Of a DNA stretch of 23,576 nt, positions 1 to 7,920 are shown one piece after another (within the stretch, counting starts at the first letter, position 1; the number at the start of each line of letters is the position of its first letter). A program made the position numbers and the translations under genes. Where the stretch lies: contig CALAUG010000066.1 in NCBI GenBank assembly GCA_937892155.1, positions 1 through 23,576 of the forward strand, given 5' to 3'. Below the pieces are notes generated by a model, which did not search any database, was not told the DNA's origin, and worked only from the letters and a program-made list of their open reading frames with translations. The stretch comes from an uncultured Bacteroidales bacterium (GTDB lineage Bacteria; Bacteroidota; Bacteroidia; Bacteroidales; UBA1715).

Positions 1-47
1 TAGCTCGTTTGCTTTCCGGACTGCAAAAATCCTATAAGACGGCTTAG

Positions 48-142
48 AGAGTTGAAAGACAGTTCAAGAGTTGAAAGTTCAGAAACTAAAAACCCTAAAC
101 TATCACAACTGACTCTAAACTCTCAACATTAAACACTAAACT
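48..142. repeat. Short direct repeats in the leader upstream of fcl
   Basis: The 152 bases before fcl hold no convincing gene. An 11-base repeat AGAGTTGAAAG occurs at 48-58 and again at 67-77. A looser CTAAACT motif recurs near 95, 115 and 136. A frame open from the window edge ends with a stop at 45-47 and could be the tail of an upstream gene, but it is too short to identify. No clear Bacteroidales promoter (TTTG and TAnnTTTG) is visible. The repeats look like intergenic scar sequence; no function is claimed. Confidence 0.5.
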
Positions 143-152
143 AATTTTTATT

Positions 153-1094
153 ATGAATAAAGATTCAAAGATCTATGTAGCCGGCCACTGCGGAATGGTG
201 GGGAGCGCCATTGTGCGTGAACTGGAAAGACAAGGCTACAACAACATAATCACCCGCACCCACAAGGAACTCGACCTCTGCCGTCAGGAGCAGGTCGAGG
301 CCTTCTTCGAGGCGGAAAAGCCCGAATACGTCTTCCTTGCCGCAGCCAAAGTCGGAGGCATCATCGCCAACCAGAGTGCCCTTGCCGACTTTATGTACGA
401 CAATATGATACTGGAGATGAATGTCATCCACGCTGCTTGGAAGAACGGCTGCAAGAAACTCGAATTCTTGGGCAGCAGTTGTATCTATCCGAGGATGGCT
501 CCCCAGCCTATGCCGGAGAGCTGCCTTCTGACCTCCGAACTGGAGAAGACCAACGAGGCGTATGCGCTCGCGAAAATCAGCGGCCTCAAGTATTGCGAGT
601 TCCTCAACCGCCAGTACGGTACGGACTACATCTCCGTGATGCCAACCAACTTATATGGCCCCAACGACAACTACCATCCCGAGCACTCCCACGTGCTTCC
701 GGCCCTCATCCGTCGCTTCCACGAGGCAAAGCTTGCCGGTCTGAAGGAAGTCACCTGCTGGGGCGATGGTTCACCGCTGAGGGAGTTCCTCTATGTGGAT
801 GATTTGGCGAACCTCTGCGTGTTCCTGATGGAGAATTATTCCGGGAATGAAACGGTTAACGCTGGGACGGGGAAGGAGCTGACCATTAAGGCCCTCACTG
901 AGCTTGTGGCAAAGGTTGTGGGGTATGAAGGGGAGATTAAGTGGGATACTTCGAGGCCGAACGGCACTCCGCGCAAGTTGCTGGATGTGAGCAAGGCGAA
1001 GGCACTCGGGTGGGAGTATAAGACGGAACTGGAAGACGGTATTAGGCTGGCTTATAAAGATTTTCTGGAGAATCCGATGAGGGCGGAGAGATAG
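153..1094 (+). CDS. fcl: GDP-L-fucose synthase
   Basis: This predicted cytoplasmic extended SDR converts GDP-4-keto-6-deoxymannose to GDP-L-fucose by epimerisation and NADPH-dependent reduction. The 313 residues match the family's usual length. The dinucleotide-binding glycine motif is at residues 11-17 (GHCGMVG), the family signature GSSCIYP is at 107-113, and the catalytic Tyr137 and Lys141 lie in EAYALAK. Gmd, the preceding pathway step, is not in the window and is probably upstream. The first half is clearly richer in G and C at third codon positions than most of the window, and the last third is less so, which hints at a different history from the AT-rich genes that follow. The start at 153 places the glycine motif at the usual distance from the N-terminus. 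Fucose is therefore a likely component of the polysaccharide or of a cell-wide fucose pool. Confidence 0.95.
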   Translation: MNKDSKIYVAGHCGMVGSAIVRELERQGYNNIITRTHKELDLCRQEQVEAFFEAEKPEYVFLAAAKVGGIIANQSALADFMYDNMILEMNVIHAAWKNGCKKLEFLGSSCIYPRMAPQPMPESCLLTSELEKTNEAYALAKISGLKYCEFLNRQYGTDYISVMPTNLYGPNDNYHPEHSHVLPALIRRFHEAKLAGLKEVTCWGDGSPLREFLYVDDLANLCVFLMENYSGNETVNAGTGKELTIKALTELVAKVVGYEGEIKWDTSRPNGTPRKLLDVSKAKALGWEYKTELEDGIRLAYKDFLENPMRAER

Positions 1095-1113
1095 TTGACG
1101 GTTGACACTTGAC
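1095..1113 (+). repeat. Three TTGAC units in a 7-base period, then a GC-rich spacer
   Basis: Directly after the fcl stop, TTGAC occurs at 1095, 1102 and 1109, giving a short period-7 tandem array. The rest of the gap up to 1221 is GC-rich (about 1114-1200), then becomes AT-rich just before the next gene. It contains an imperfect inverted pair around 1139-1159 (GCCGCAAGAG and CTCTTCGGGGGC). No T-run follows it, so a rho-independent terminator is not supported. Confidence 0.45.
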
Positions 1114-1221
1114 GCCCCACGCACCCATCGGCCAACAGCCGCAAGAGTGCTCTTCGGGGGCTCGCAAGAGACCGCCACTGCTCCCGATGGTCGCAGAGGC
1201 TATTGAATAAAATTTACACTT

Positions 1222-1776
1222 ATGGAAATAGAAGAGAAAATCAATTATTTCGATTATTTGATTACATCCGTTATCAAAAAATGCTACAGAAATAGCAATT
1301 CGGATAATGAGACAGAAGTCATTCGCGAATCATGCTCAAAATGTAATTTGAGCAAATTGAAACTTATGAAAATCTTATTTTTTGTAACTACGCTTAATGT
1401 CAAGGAATGGTATCTTTTGGATAATGTTTTCAATAATTTTTATGCAATGCCTTATGGACCAGTTGAAAGCGATGTTTACGATAATCTGGACAGACTTATT
1501 AATTATAAGATTTTAGGCAACCAATTATTGGCCCGAGACGATGCTCAATTCGATTACTCGTTGCAGCAGGATATAACGAGCGTTATTGATGAATCAATAG
1601 ATAAACTAAAAGCCATCAATCCTTCTATTTTTAATATGGGGGCATTTGAACTTGTAGAGCTGTCTCATAAGGCCGATTCTTGGAGAATAACCTTCAACGA
1701 AGCCCAATCCTTTGGCAGCCTTAGTCGCAAGATGCCGGCTGATGTAATTAAAATGTCAAAAGTTTATTATCGGTAG
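1222..1776 (+). CDS. Panacea-domain (SocA/DUF4065-like) antitoxin
   Basis: This 184-residue soluble protein has the pattern of the Panacea domain. A helix with LSKLKLMKILFF (43-54) is followed by AMPYGPVESDVYDNL (75-89), and SHKADSW sits near the C-terminus (148-154). Panacea proteins are known as antitoxins paired with many unrelated toxins, and SocA is also a protease adaptor. The next gene starts only 7 bases after the stop, so the two are almost certainly co-transcribed, which is the usual toxin-antitoxin arrangement. The gene is much more AT-rich than fcl and interrupts a run of polysaccharide genes, so it was probably acquired horizontally. The domain call is fairly secure. The antitoxin role rests on family knowledge and on the unproven toxicity of its partner. 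Confidence 0.75.
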   Translation: MEIEEKINYFDYLITSVIKKCYRNSNSDNETEVIRESCSKCNLSKLKLMKILFFVTTLNVKEWYLLDNVFNNFYAMPYGPVESDVYDNLDRLINYKILGNQLLARDDAQFDYSLQQDITSVIDESIDKLKAINPSIFNMGAFELVELSHKADSWRITFNEAQSFGSLSRKMPADVIKMSKVYYR

Positions 1777-1783
1777 CTGAGAT

Positions 1784-3784
1784 ATGCATTTTGAAGAAAT
1801 ATCAAAAATAATAGATGAAATAACATCTTCAGTTGATCTTTATGTGGAAAAACATGAAGGGCATATTGAAGCAGCGGAATCTGCTCAAGAGAATGAGAGA
1901 GTAGTATTCTTTGCGAGTTTGAAAAAATACGCAAATGACCTTTATAAGCAGTTGAATTTGTCTGTTTTAGAGGCAGATTATATTTCTGATGCGTCATTAA
2001 AAGACAAGTTATCAGGAACTGTTACAAAACTCGAACAATGTGCTGAATCTTTTTCAGATTCCGAGTTGTATCTTCAGGAGGCACAAAAATTCTATCGATA
2101 TGTTTCGTTCATCAAACACGATATCAATGCATATATCCATCAAATAAACCTTTATGACAGAAGTATAAATGAGCCGCACAAATTCCTTATTGGTTTCAAC
2201 TCGAATGTAAGCAGTTCGGATAAAGAGTATAATGGATTAGAACTAAAGAATGCATCAAAGGTTTTTCAACTCAATTTGGACTTGATGTTATTCGACAGAG
2301 AATTATCATTGAGAAATTATTCCTTTCATGAAATCAACGATTTGTTTTGTAAGCTCAGTGCATTAAAGAAAGACATCCAGGAATCTTATTTGGATGCTCT
2401 TTTGCATAGATGTAAAATACTTGAGGCAAAGTTTTACTATAAAGATGAGATAGGCGGTTTGCTTGACGCATTCAATTATGACAATGGTCACTTTGAAGAT
2501 ATAGACCTTAAGGTTGATGAAATAGGTTATGTAAGCAAGAAGTTACGCGAAATTAATACTCGTGACATTAAGAAATATGAACAGAATGTTTCAAGTTACT
2601 TTCATAGAATAGAGCAACCTCATTCTTCTTTTGACTTTTTTGTCGCATGCCATTATTATAAGAACATTGCATTAGATGAGGCTTCACTAAAGAAATTGGT
2701 CGATGATTATGCCACTTATATTAGCCAAGAAACCAAAGGTATCTCTACAGAGGATATCCATAGACGCAAGGTTAATCTCAGCTATTTGAAAAACTGCCAT
2801 TTTTCGTATATTCTTAAAAATGAGAATTTAACTCCGTCTAAGGTCGATATTCTATCAAAGGAAGCTATATCTAGTCAAAATCAAGCTGGCATAGGAAATC
2901 ATTTCTGTTTTTATAAAACAGCATGTTGGTACAGAGATTATATAAATAATCAGATTGAAAAGAAAGTCATCGAAGAGTGCCTAAGAGAATATCTGGAACG
3001 ATTGAAAGACAATATTACCAAGGCGGAGAATAAATTGTATGAAAGGAGTCGCGATGCGACAAGTTTTATACCCTTTATGCCTGAGATAAGTGAGTGTTAT
3101 GAGGAGTTCAAATCAGACCCCCTAGATAGTACTATCAAAATATTTGTATCAACTTCTTATATAGTTCCCGTAGATTATTCTAAGGCTTTGAGACAAGTGG
3201 AGGAATTAAAAGAGGACTACATACGTCTTAGATCTGTTGTTGAAGCAAGCCTGGTTATGAAAGATGGACTTCTTGATGTATCAGGTTTAAAAAAAGAAAC
3301 GGAGGATGCAATCGAAAAGCAGAAGAATAACACGGATAAAGTACTTAGTGATTTAGACTCAAAATTTAAATCTGAACTTAGTGACAATCTCAAGAATTCG
3401 ATTCAAATCTTGTCGATTTTTTCGGCGATTGTTGTTTTTGCTTCTGGAACAATTCAAATATTTACAGGTGCAACAACAGTCAAAGATGCGACTATCTTTA
3501 TGATAATGTTTGCTTCAGCATTGGGGCTGGTTGCATTGTTTGTACGTAATTGTTTTGTGTCTCGTAAAGAGTGGGACGCAAGGGATATCGTATATTCGAT
3601 TGTGTTGGTGATTATACTAGCAATGACAGGGTTGGGAATTTTTGCGGATTGGGGCGGATGCAGAATAAATGTTGATGCGACTGATAATACTGAGCAGATG
3701 CAAATTGTATCTCCAGATACTGCCACGAAAAGTGATTCGGTGAAAGTTGATTTTGAGATTCCTTCTAATAATGAACATCGATAA
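1784..3784 (+). CDS. Large helical membrane protein, candidate toxin partner of the Panacea protein
   Basis: I do not recognise this 666-residue family. The first roughly 530 residues look soluble, charged and largely helical, with no clear enzymatic motif, and a coiled-coil-like stretch lies around 480-535. Three hydrophobic segments follow at about 540-561, 572-591 and 602-621. The second and third are separated by a short basic loop (RNCFVSRKEWDARD). A polar 45-residue tail completes the protein. This suggests a C-terminal membrane anchor or pore with a large helical sensor domain. It lies 7 bases after a Panacea antitoxin and 6 bases before wbuC. Known Panacea partners include membrane-acting toxins, so a membrane-targeting toxin or abortive-infection effector is plausible, but that is inference from position. 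It could instead be a structural protein carried with the insert. Its AT-rich composition matches the antitoxin gene. Confidence 0.6.
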   Translation: MHFEEISKIIDEITSSVDLYVEKHEGHIEAAESAQENERVVFFASLKKYANDLYKQLNLSVLEADYISDASLKDKLSGTVTKLEQCAESFSDSELYLQEAQKFYRYVSFIKHDINAYIHQINLYDRSINEPHKFLIGFNSNVSSSDKEYNGLELKNASKVFQLNLDLMLFDRELSLRNYSFHEINDLFCKLSALKKDIQESYLDALLHRCKILEAKFYYKDEIGGLLDAFNYDNGHFEDIDLKVDEIGYVSKKLREINTRDIKKYEQNVSSYFHRIEQPHSSFDFFVACHYYKNIALDEASLKKLVDDYATYISQETKGISTEDIHRRKVNLSYLKNCHFSYILKNENLTPSKVDILSKEAISSQNQAGIGNHFCFYKTACWYRDYINNQIEKKVIEECLREYLERLKDNITKAENKLYERSRDATSFIPFMPEISECYEEFKSDPLDSTIKIFVSTSYIVPVDYSKALRQVEELKEDYIRLRSVVEASLVMKDGLLDVSGLKKETEDAIEKQKNNTDKVLSDLDSKFKSELSDNLKNSIQILSIFSAIVVFASGTIQIFTGATTVKDATIFMIMFASALGLVALFVRNCFVSRKEWDARDIVYSIVLVIILAMTGLGIFADWGGCRINVDATDNTEQMQIVSPDTATKSDSVKVDFEIPSNNEHR

Positions 3785-3790
3785 GAAAAT

Positions 3791-4186
3791 ATGTTAATCT
3801 CCCAATCCCTTCTAGACACCCTTTCCGCCCAAGCCAAGGCTTCGCCTCGGCTGAGGCAGGCGTATGACCTGCGGAATACGCCAGAGGATAATAGTCAAAG
3901 AATGCTCAACGCTCTTGAGCCAGGGACGGTGATGCCGATTCACAGGCATAGGAAGTCGTCGGAGACGGTGGTTATTGTTCGGGGGAGCCTTATTGAACGG
4001 TTCTATGATAATGAAGGCAATGTCACCGAAGAGGTTCTTATGGTTCCAGGAGGAGAAAATCCTGTAGTCCAAGTGGAGAAGGGCAGATGGCATAGTCTTG
4101 AATGTCTGGAGCCAGATACTGTACTTTTTGAAAGTAAGGATGGCGCGTATGAGCCGTTAAGCGAAGGGGATGTTATGGCTATATGA
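3791..4186 (+). CDS. wbuC: WbuC-family cupin of polysaccharide loci
   Basis: This 131-residue protein is a small cupin of the WbuC type, a family found in O-antigen and capsule clusters including many Bacteroidales ones. The early motif SQRMLNALEPGTVMPIHRHR (34-53) carries the first cupin metal-binding histidines (51 and 53), followed by a conserved SSETVVIVRG. A later His in KGRWHSLECL fits the second cupin motif. The biochemical role of WbuC is not well defined; a metal-dependent sugar-modifying or isomerising activity is usually assumed. It starts 6 bases after the preceding stop, so it is probably transcribed with that gene. Its start region is more GC-rich than the two genes before it, marking the return to the polysaccharide cluster. 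An 89-base AT-rich gap follows, before the flippase gene. Confidence 0.85.
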   Translation: MLISQSLLDTLSAQAKASPRLRQAYDLRNTPEDNSQRMLNALEPGTVMPIHRHRKSSETVVIVRGSLIERFYDNEGNVTEEVLMVPGGENPVVQVEKGRWHSLECLEPDTVLFESKDGAYEPLSEGDVMAI

Positions 4187-4275
4187 TTTGATGGACAATA
4201 AGCGTGTAGGTTAAATTTTTATTGGCATTCGAAAATGTCATTTAGTATTACAATTTTATAAGCAATAATTGTTAT

Positions 4276-5760
4276 ATGGCTGAAAATATAAAACAGAAAG
4301 CTTTTTCGAGTGTCATTTGGACAACAATTCAGAAGTTTGCTGGCTCTTTCATCCAGTTTATCTCGGGTATTGTTCTTGCTCGATTACTGGATCCTGCGGA
4401 TTATGGTTGCATAGGAATGCTCGCCATATTTATGAGCATTGCGAATGTGTTTATTGACGCTGGCTTTGGCTCTGCGTTGATTCAGAAAAAAAGACCTACA
4501 AGAGAAGACTATTCAACGATATTCTTCTTCAACCTTGGAATGTCGTTATTAATGTATGCTGTCTTATTTTTCTCAGCGCCACTAATAGCCCGTTATTACC
4601 ATATGGACATATTGGCTTCTGTTCTTCGTGTTCAGGGGGTTGTATTAATTATAAACGCATTTGCAACAATACAAACCAATCAACTGAAAAAGCAGTTCAG
4701 ATTCAAGAAAATTGCGACTGTGACACTTTTAACTAGCACTGTGGCTTTGGGTGTTACTATCTATATGGCATATTCCGGTTTCGGAGTTTGGGCTTTGGTT
4801 ACGCAACATATTCTTGCTGCTCTTATCCCAGCCGTCATTTATTGGATAACTAACCATTGGGCTCCTCTTCTAATATTTTCAAAGAAATCCTTTAAGGAAT
4901 TGTTTGGTTTTGGCGGGTATATGCTGGCTATGAATGTTGTTTCATCTATTGGTAATGAGATTCAAGGCCTTCTGATAGGACGTTTATATAATCCAGCAAC
5001 AATGGGCTTTTATTCAAAAGCCAGGAGTACCGAATTATTGGTTTCTCGTACTTTCAATGATGTTCTTTCTCAGATTACATTACCGCTATATGCCGAATTA
5101 CAAGATGAAAAACAACGACTTATTACAGCAATAAAGAAACTGACATGCAATATAGCTTATCTCACTTTTCCATTGATGTTTTTGATGATATTGGAGGCTA
5201 AGCCGTTATTTGTTTTGCTATATTCTGAAAAATGGCTGCCAAGCGTGCCTTATTTCCAGATTCTTTGTCTTGCAGGTATTGCTGGATGTTTGCAATTTGC
5301 TAACAATCAGGCAATAGCGGCAGTAGGTAAAAGCAGGGAAATGTTTTATTGGACGATACTGAAACGTATTGTTGGGATAGCAATGATTGTAGGCGGTTTG
5401 GCTCTGTTTGGAATGAAGGGATTGCTTGCAGGTATGGTCCTTCAGATATGGTTTATGTATCTAATAAATGTATATCTTGTTTCCAAGCACATCGGATATG
5501 GCTTTTGGAGACAATTACGTGATTTGCTACCTATCTTGCTTCTTTCAATTACATCATTCATAATTGCATATTTTGTTGGCTACATGGTTCATACAAACAT
5601 GTATGTGCAAGGAGGAATCAACATTTTTATTTTTGGCGTCGTATATCTGTTTGGCTCAATAATATTTAGGTTTGAAGAACTTCAAACAGTAAAGCAACTA
5701 TTAGGCTCGGTAATAAACAATTTAAATAAAAAACTCCATGTTAAAAAGAAATCTTATTAA
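4276..5760 (+). CDS. wzx: Wzx-type polysaccharide flippase
   Basis: The 494-residue polytopic membrane protein belongs to the MOP superfamily, closest in look to the WzxC/TuaB branch. The N-terminus (IWTTIQKFAGSFIQF) is followed by LARLLDPADYG, a motif typical of that branch, and by repeated hydrophobic helices to the end, consistent with 12-14 membrane spans. It is expected to flip lipid-linked repeat units across the inner membrane. Together with the Wzy-like polymerase at 18469 it indicates Wzx/Wzy-dependent assembly rather than ABC-transporter export. The start at 4276 follows an 89-base AT-rich gap that may hold a promoter, but no convincing consensus is visible. The lysine-rich C-terminus overlaps a possible start of the next gene. 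Confidence 0.93.
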   Translation: MAENIKQKAFSSVIWTTIQKFAGSFIQFISGIVLARLLDPADYGCIGMLAIFMSIANVFIDAGFGSALIQKKRPTREDYSTIFFFNLGMSLLMYAVLFFSAPLIARYYHMDILASVLRVQGVVLIINAFATIQTNQLKKQFRFKKIATVTLLTSTVALGVTIYMAYSGFGVWALVTQHILAALIPAVIYWITNHWAPLLIFSKKSFKELFGFGGYMLAMNVVSSIGNEIQGLLIGRLYNPATMGFYSKARSTELLVSRTFNDVLSQITLPLYAELQDEKQRLITAIKKLTCNIAYLTFPLMFLMILEAKPLFVLLYSEKWLPSVPYFQILCLAGIAGCLQFANNQAIAAVGKSREMFYWTILKRIVGIAMIVGGLALFGMKGLLAGMVLQIWFMYLINVYLVSKHIGYGFWRQLRDLLPILLLSITSFIIAYFVGYMVHTNMYVQGGINIFIFGVVYLFGSIIFRFEELQTVKQLLGSVINNLNKKLHVKKKSY

Positions 5761-5761
5761 A

Positions 5762-6919
5762 ATGGTTCATAACTATCGTTATGACAGAATACGCAGAAAA
5801 TCGCTGAAATTATGGAATAAAAGTCATCTGAAAGTGTTATTTAAAGCCTGTAACCAGGCAGGGATAATTCTTTCCCCGCAACCAGGTGAGCAGGAGTTTT
5901 TGACAAAATGGCGGCAACTAACGCCAGATGTATCAATAGAGTTCTATCGTTTTTACTCACATTTTTTAGGTAATGACCCTAGAATTTTGCCGGATGATAT
6001 TTATCACGCAATTATAGACCCAATCATCAATGATAGAACAAGCATTCCCGTATATAGCAATAAGAATATGTATGAAAAATTATTCTCGCCATCAGTTCTG
6101 CCATTATGCATATTTCGCAACATAAATGGAGACTATATGGACAAGGATTATAAAGATATTCAGATGGATGAAGCAATGTTGAACAAGATATTGCTGAAGA
6201 ATGAAAGGATTTCACGTCAAGGACGATTCATCATTAAACCGACCGTTGAAACAGGACAAGGAAAGGGGGTTCGTCTATTTTGTCTAAAAGATGGCAAATG
6301 GCTAAGTAATGATGGTGAGGAGATGAATATTCAATTCTTGCAAAAATACTATTCTTCTGATTTCATTGTTCAAGAGTGTGTAGAACCATCTGACTTCTTC
6401 AAACAGTTCAATCCAGTTTCATATAGTACCTGCCGTATTTTTACATATCGTTCAGTGAAAGATGGTTCAATGCATTTTATGGGTGGTTGTTTACGAATTG
6501 GAGATGTGGGTAGTTTTAGAGATAATGTTTCAACTGGCGGCTATGCAATCTCTATCTACGAAGATGGAAGACTTGCAAAATTTGCAACTAATGGAACAAG
6601 GAATAAATTCAAGGAAGTAAATGGTATTAATCTTGAAAATAATAATTTGTTCATTCCAAATTTCGACAAAATTCTTGATTTGGCACTTTCTTCAGCATCA
6701 AATAATATGATGAACCGTGTGCTTTCCTGGGATATTATTTTGGATAAGAATAATATACCTCATATTGTTGAGTTTAACTTAAAAGCGCAAACAGTAATCA
6801 CAATACAAATGTATAAGACATTCTTTGGCGAATACACTGATGAAATTATAGAGTATTGCAAGAGAAAGCTTGATTCTGGATTTTACCCAACACAAGCTAA
6901 CTATAGAAAGAGAATCTAA
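5762..6919 (+). CDS. Sugar-transfer-associated ATP-grasp protein
   Basis: This protein resembles the ATP-grasp family found beside sugar-transfer genes (ATPgrasp_ST). Evidence includes GRFIIKPTVETGQGKGVRLF, the expected ATP-binding lysine and glycine-rich loop, then TCRIFTYR, and a C-terminal WDIILD plus IPHIVEFNLKAQ that fits the metal-binding Asp/Glu/Asn set of ATP-grasp enzymes. Such enzymes join a carboxylate to an amine or similar nucleophile using ATP, so it could attach an amino acid or other amine to a uronic acid such as GalNAcA; the substrate is inference. Two starts are possible. The ATG at 5738 overlaps wzx by 23 bases; the ATG at 5762 lies two bases after the wzx start-frame stop, in the same frame and 8 codons shorter. 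I chose 5762 because it avoids the overlap, but neither has a decisive ribosome-binding site. Confidence 0.8.
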   Translation: MVHNYRYDRIRRKSLKLWNKSHLKVLFKACNQAGIILSPQPGEQEFLTKWRQLTPDVSIEFYRFYSHFLGNDPRILPDDIYHAIIDPIINDRTSIPVYSNKNMYEKLFSPSVLPLCIFRNINGDYMDKDYKDIQMDEAMLNKILLKNERISRQGRFIIKPTVETGQGKGVRLFCLKDGKWLSNDGEEMNIQFLQKYYSSDFIVQECVEPSDFFKQFNPVSYSTCRIFTYRSVKDGSMHFMGGCLRIGDVGSFRDNVSTGGYAISIYEDGRLAKFATNGTRNKFKEVNGINLENNNLFIPNFDKILDLALSSASNNMMNRVLSWDIILDKNNIPHIVEFNLKAQTVITIQMYKTFFGEYTDEIIEYCKRKLDSGFYPTQANYRKRI

Positions 6920-6933
6920 TGATAAAATAATTT

Positions 6934-7908
6934 ATGGCATACAAACATCTTAAGTTCCCCGAAGGGAGCAAGTTTTTAGTAACTGGTGGAGCAGGTTTCA
7001 TTGGCTCTAATTTGTGTGAGGCTATTCTTAACCTCGGGTATAGGGTTCGTTGTCTCGATGACCTCAGCACTGGCAAACAAGCCAATGTTGATTTGTTCAT
7101 CAGCAATCCCAATTACGAGTTTGTCAAAGGTGATATCAAAGACCTTGATACTTGCATGAAGGCTTGCGAGGGCATTGATTACGTCCTCAATGAAGCCGCT
7201 TGGGGAAGTGTGCCAAGAAGTATAGAGATGCCTCTTTTCTATTGTGCAAACAATATTCAGGGAACTCTTAATATGATGGAAGCAGCACGTCAGAAGGGCG
7301 TGAAGACTTTCGTCTATGCTTCTTCAAGTTCAGTCTATGGTGATGAAGAACATCTGCCAAAGACAGAAGGCGTAGAAGGGAATCTCTTGAGCCCTTACGC
7401 CCTAACAAAGCGTTGTGATGAAGAGTGGGCAAAGCAATACACAAAGCATTATGGTCTCAAGACTGTAGGCTTGAGATACTTCAATGTGTTTGGCCGCAGA
7501 CAAGATCCGAATGGGGCTTATGCAGCTGTTCTTCCTAAGTTCATCAAGATGCTTCTGAATGATGAGCAGCCTACAATCAATGGTGACGGCCGCCAATCAA
7601 GAGACTTTACTTATATCGAGAATGTGATTGAGGCGAACCTCAAGGCTTGTCTTGCACCTGATGAGGCAGCAGGAGAAGCTTTCAATGTAGCGTATGGAGG
7701 ACGCGAATACCTGCTGGATATTTACTATGACCTCACCAAGGCTCTCGGAAAGAACATTGAACCGAAATTCGGACCTGATCGTAAGGGTGACATCAAACAC
7801 TCTAATGCCGATATCAGCAAGGCAAAACGTCTTCTTGGGTATGATCCTGAGTATGACTTTGCAAAAGGACTCAACGAAGCAATAGAATGGTATAAAAACA
7901 ATTTATAA
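6934..7908 (+). CDS. UDP-N-acetylglucosamine 4-epimerase, WbpP/TviC type
   Basis: An extended SDR of 324 residues. TGGAGFIG at 17-24 binds NAD, and SPYALTK supplies catalytic Tyr155 and Lys159. The segment AAWGSVPRSI at 88-97 closely matches the hallmark of the WbpP/TviC group, which interconverts UDP-GlcNAc with UDP-GalNAc, or their uronic acids. The TviB/WbpO-like dehydrogenase at 13511 is the classical partner, so the pair should supply UDP-GalNAcA. Codon use is smoother and more GC-balanced than in the flippase and ATP-grasp genes before it, as is also true of the dehydrogenase. It starts 14 bases after the preceding gene and ends 12 bases before the adenylation-domain gene. Another UDP-hexose 4-epimerase specificity cannot be excluded. 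Confidence 0.9.
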   Translation: MAYKHLKFPEGSKFLVTGGAGFIGSNLCEAILNLGYRVRCLDDLSTGKQANVDLFISNPNYEFVKGDIKDLDTCMKACEGIDYVLNEAAWGSVPRSIEMPLFYCANNIQGTLNMMEAARQKGVKTFVYASSSSVYGDEEHLPKTEGVEGNLLSPYALTKRCDEEWAKQYTKHYGLKTVGLRYFNVFGRRQDPNGAYAAVLPKFIKMLLNDEQPTINGDGRQSRDFTYIENVIEANLKACLAPDEAAGEAFNVAYGGREYLLDIYYDLTKALGKNIEPKFGPDRKGDIKHSNADISKAKRLLGYDPEYDFAKGLNEAIEWYKNNL

Positions 7909-7920
7909 GATACAAGACAA

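Noticed and set aside
1..152. Invertible promoter or recombinase site upstream of the locus
   Set aside because: Only short direct repeats are present. I found no inverted repeat pair flanking a promoter and no invertase gene in the window.
1139..1159. Terminator hairpin after fcl
   Set aside because: The inverted pair is imperfect, has a two-base loop and no following T-run.
165..1178. Open frames on the minus strand over fcl and elsewhere
   Set aside because: They mirror strong + strand genes, show no recognisable domains, and lack spacing or start signals of their own.
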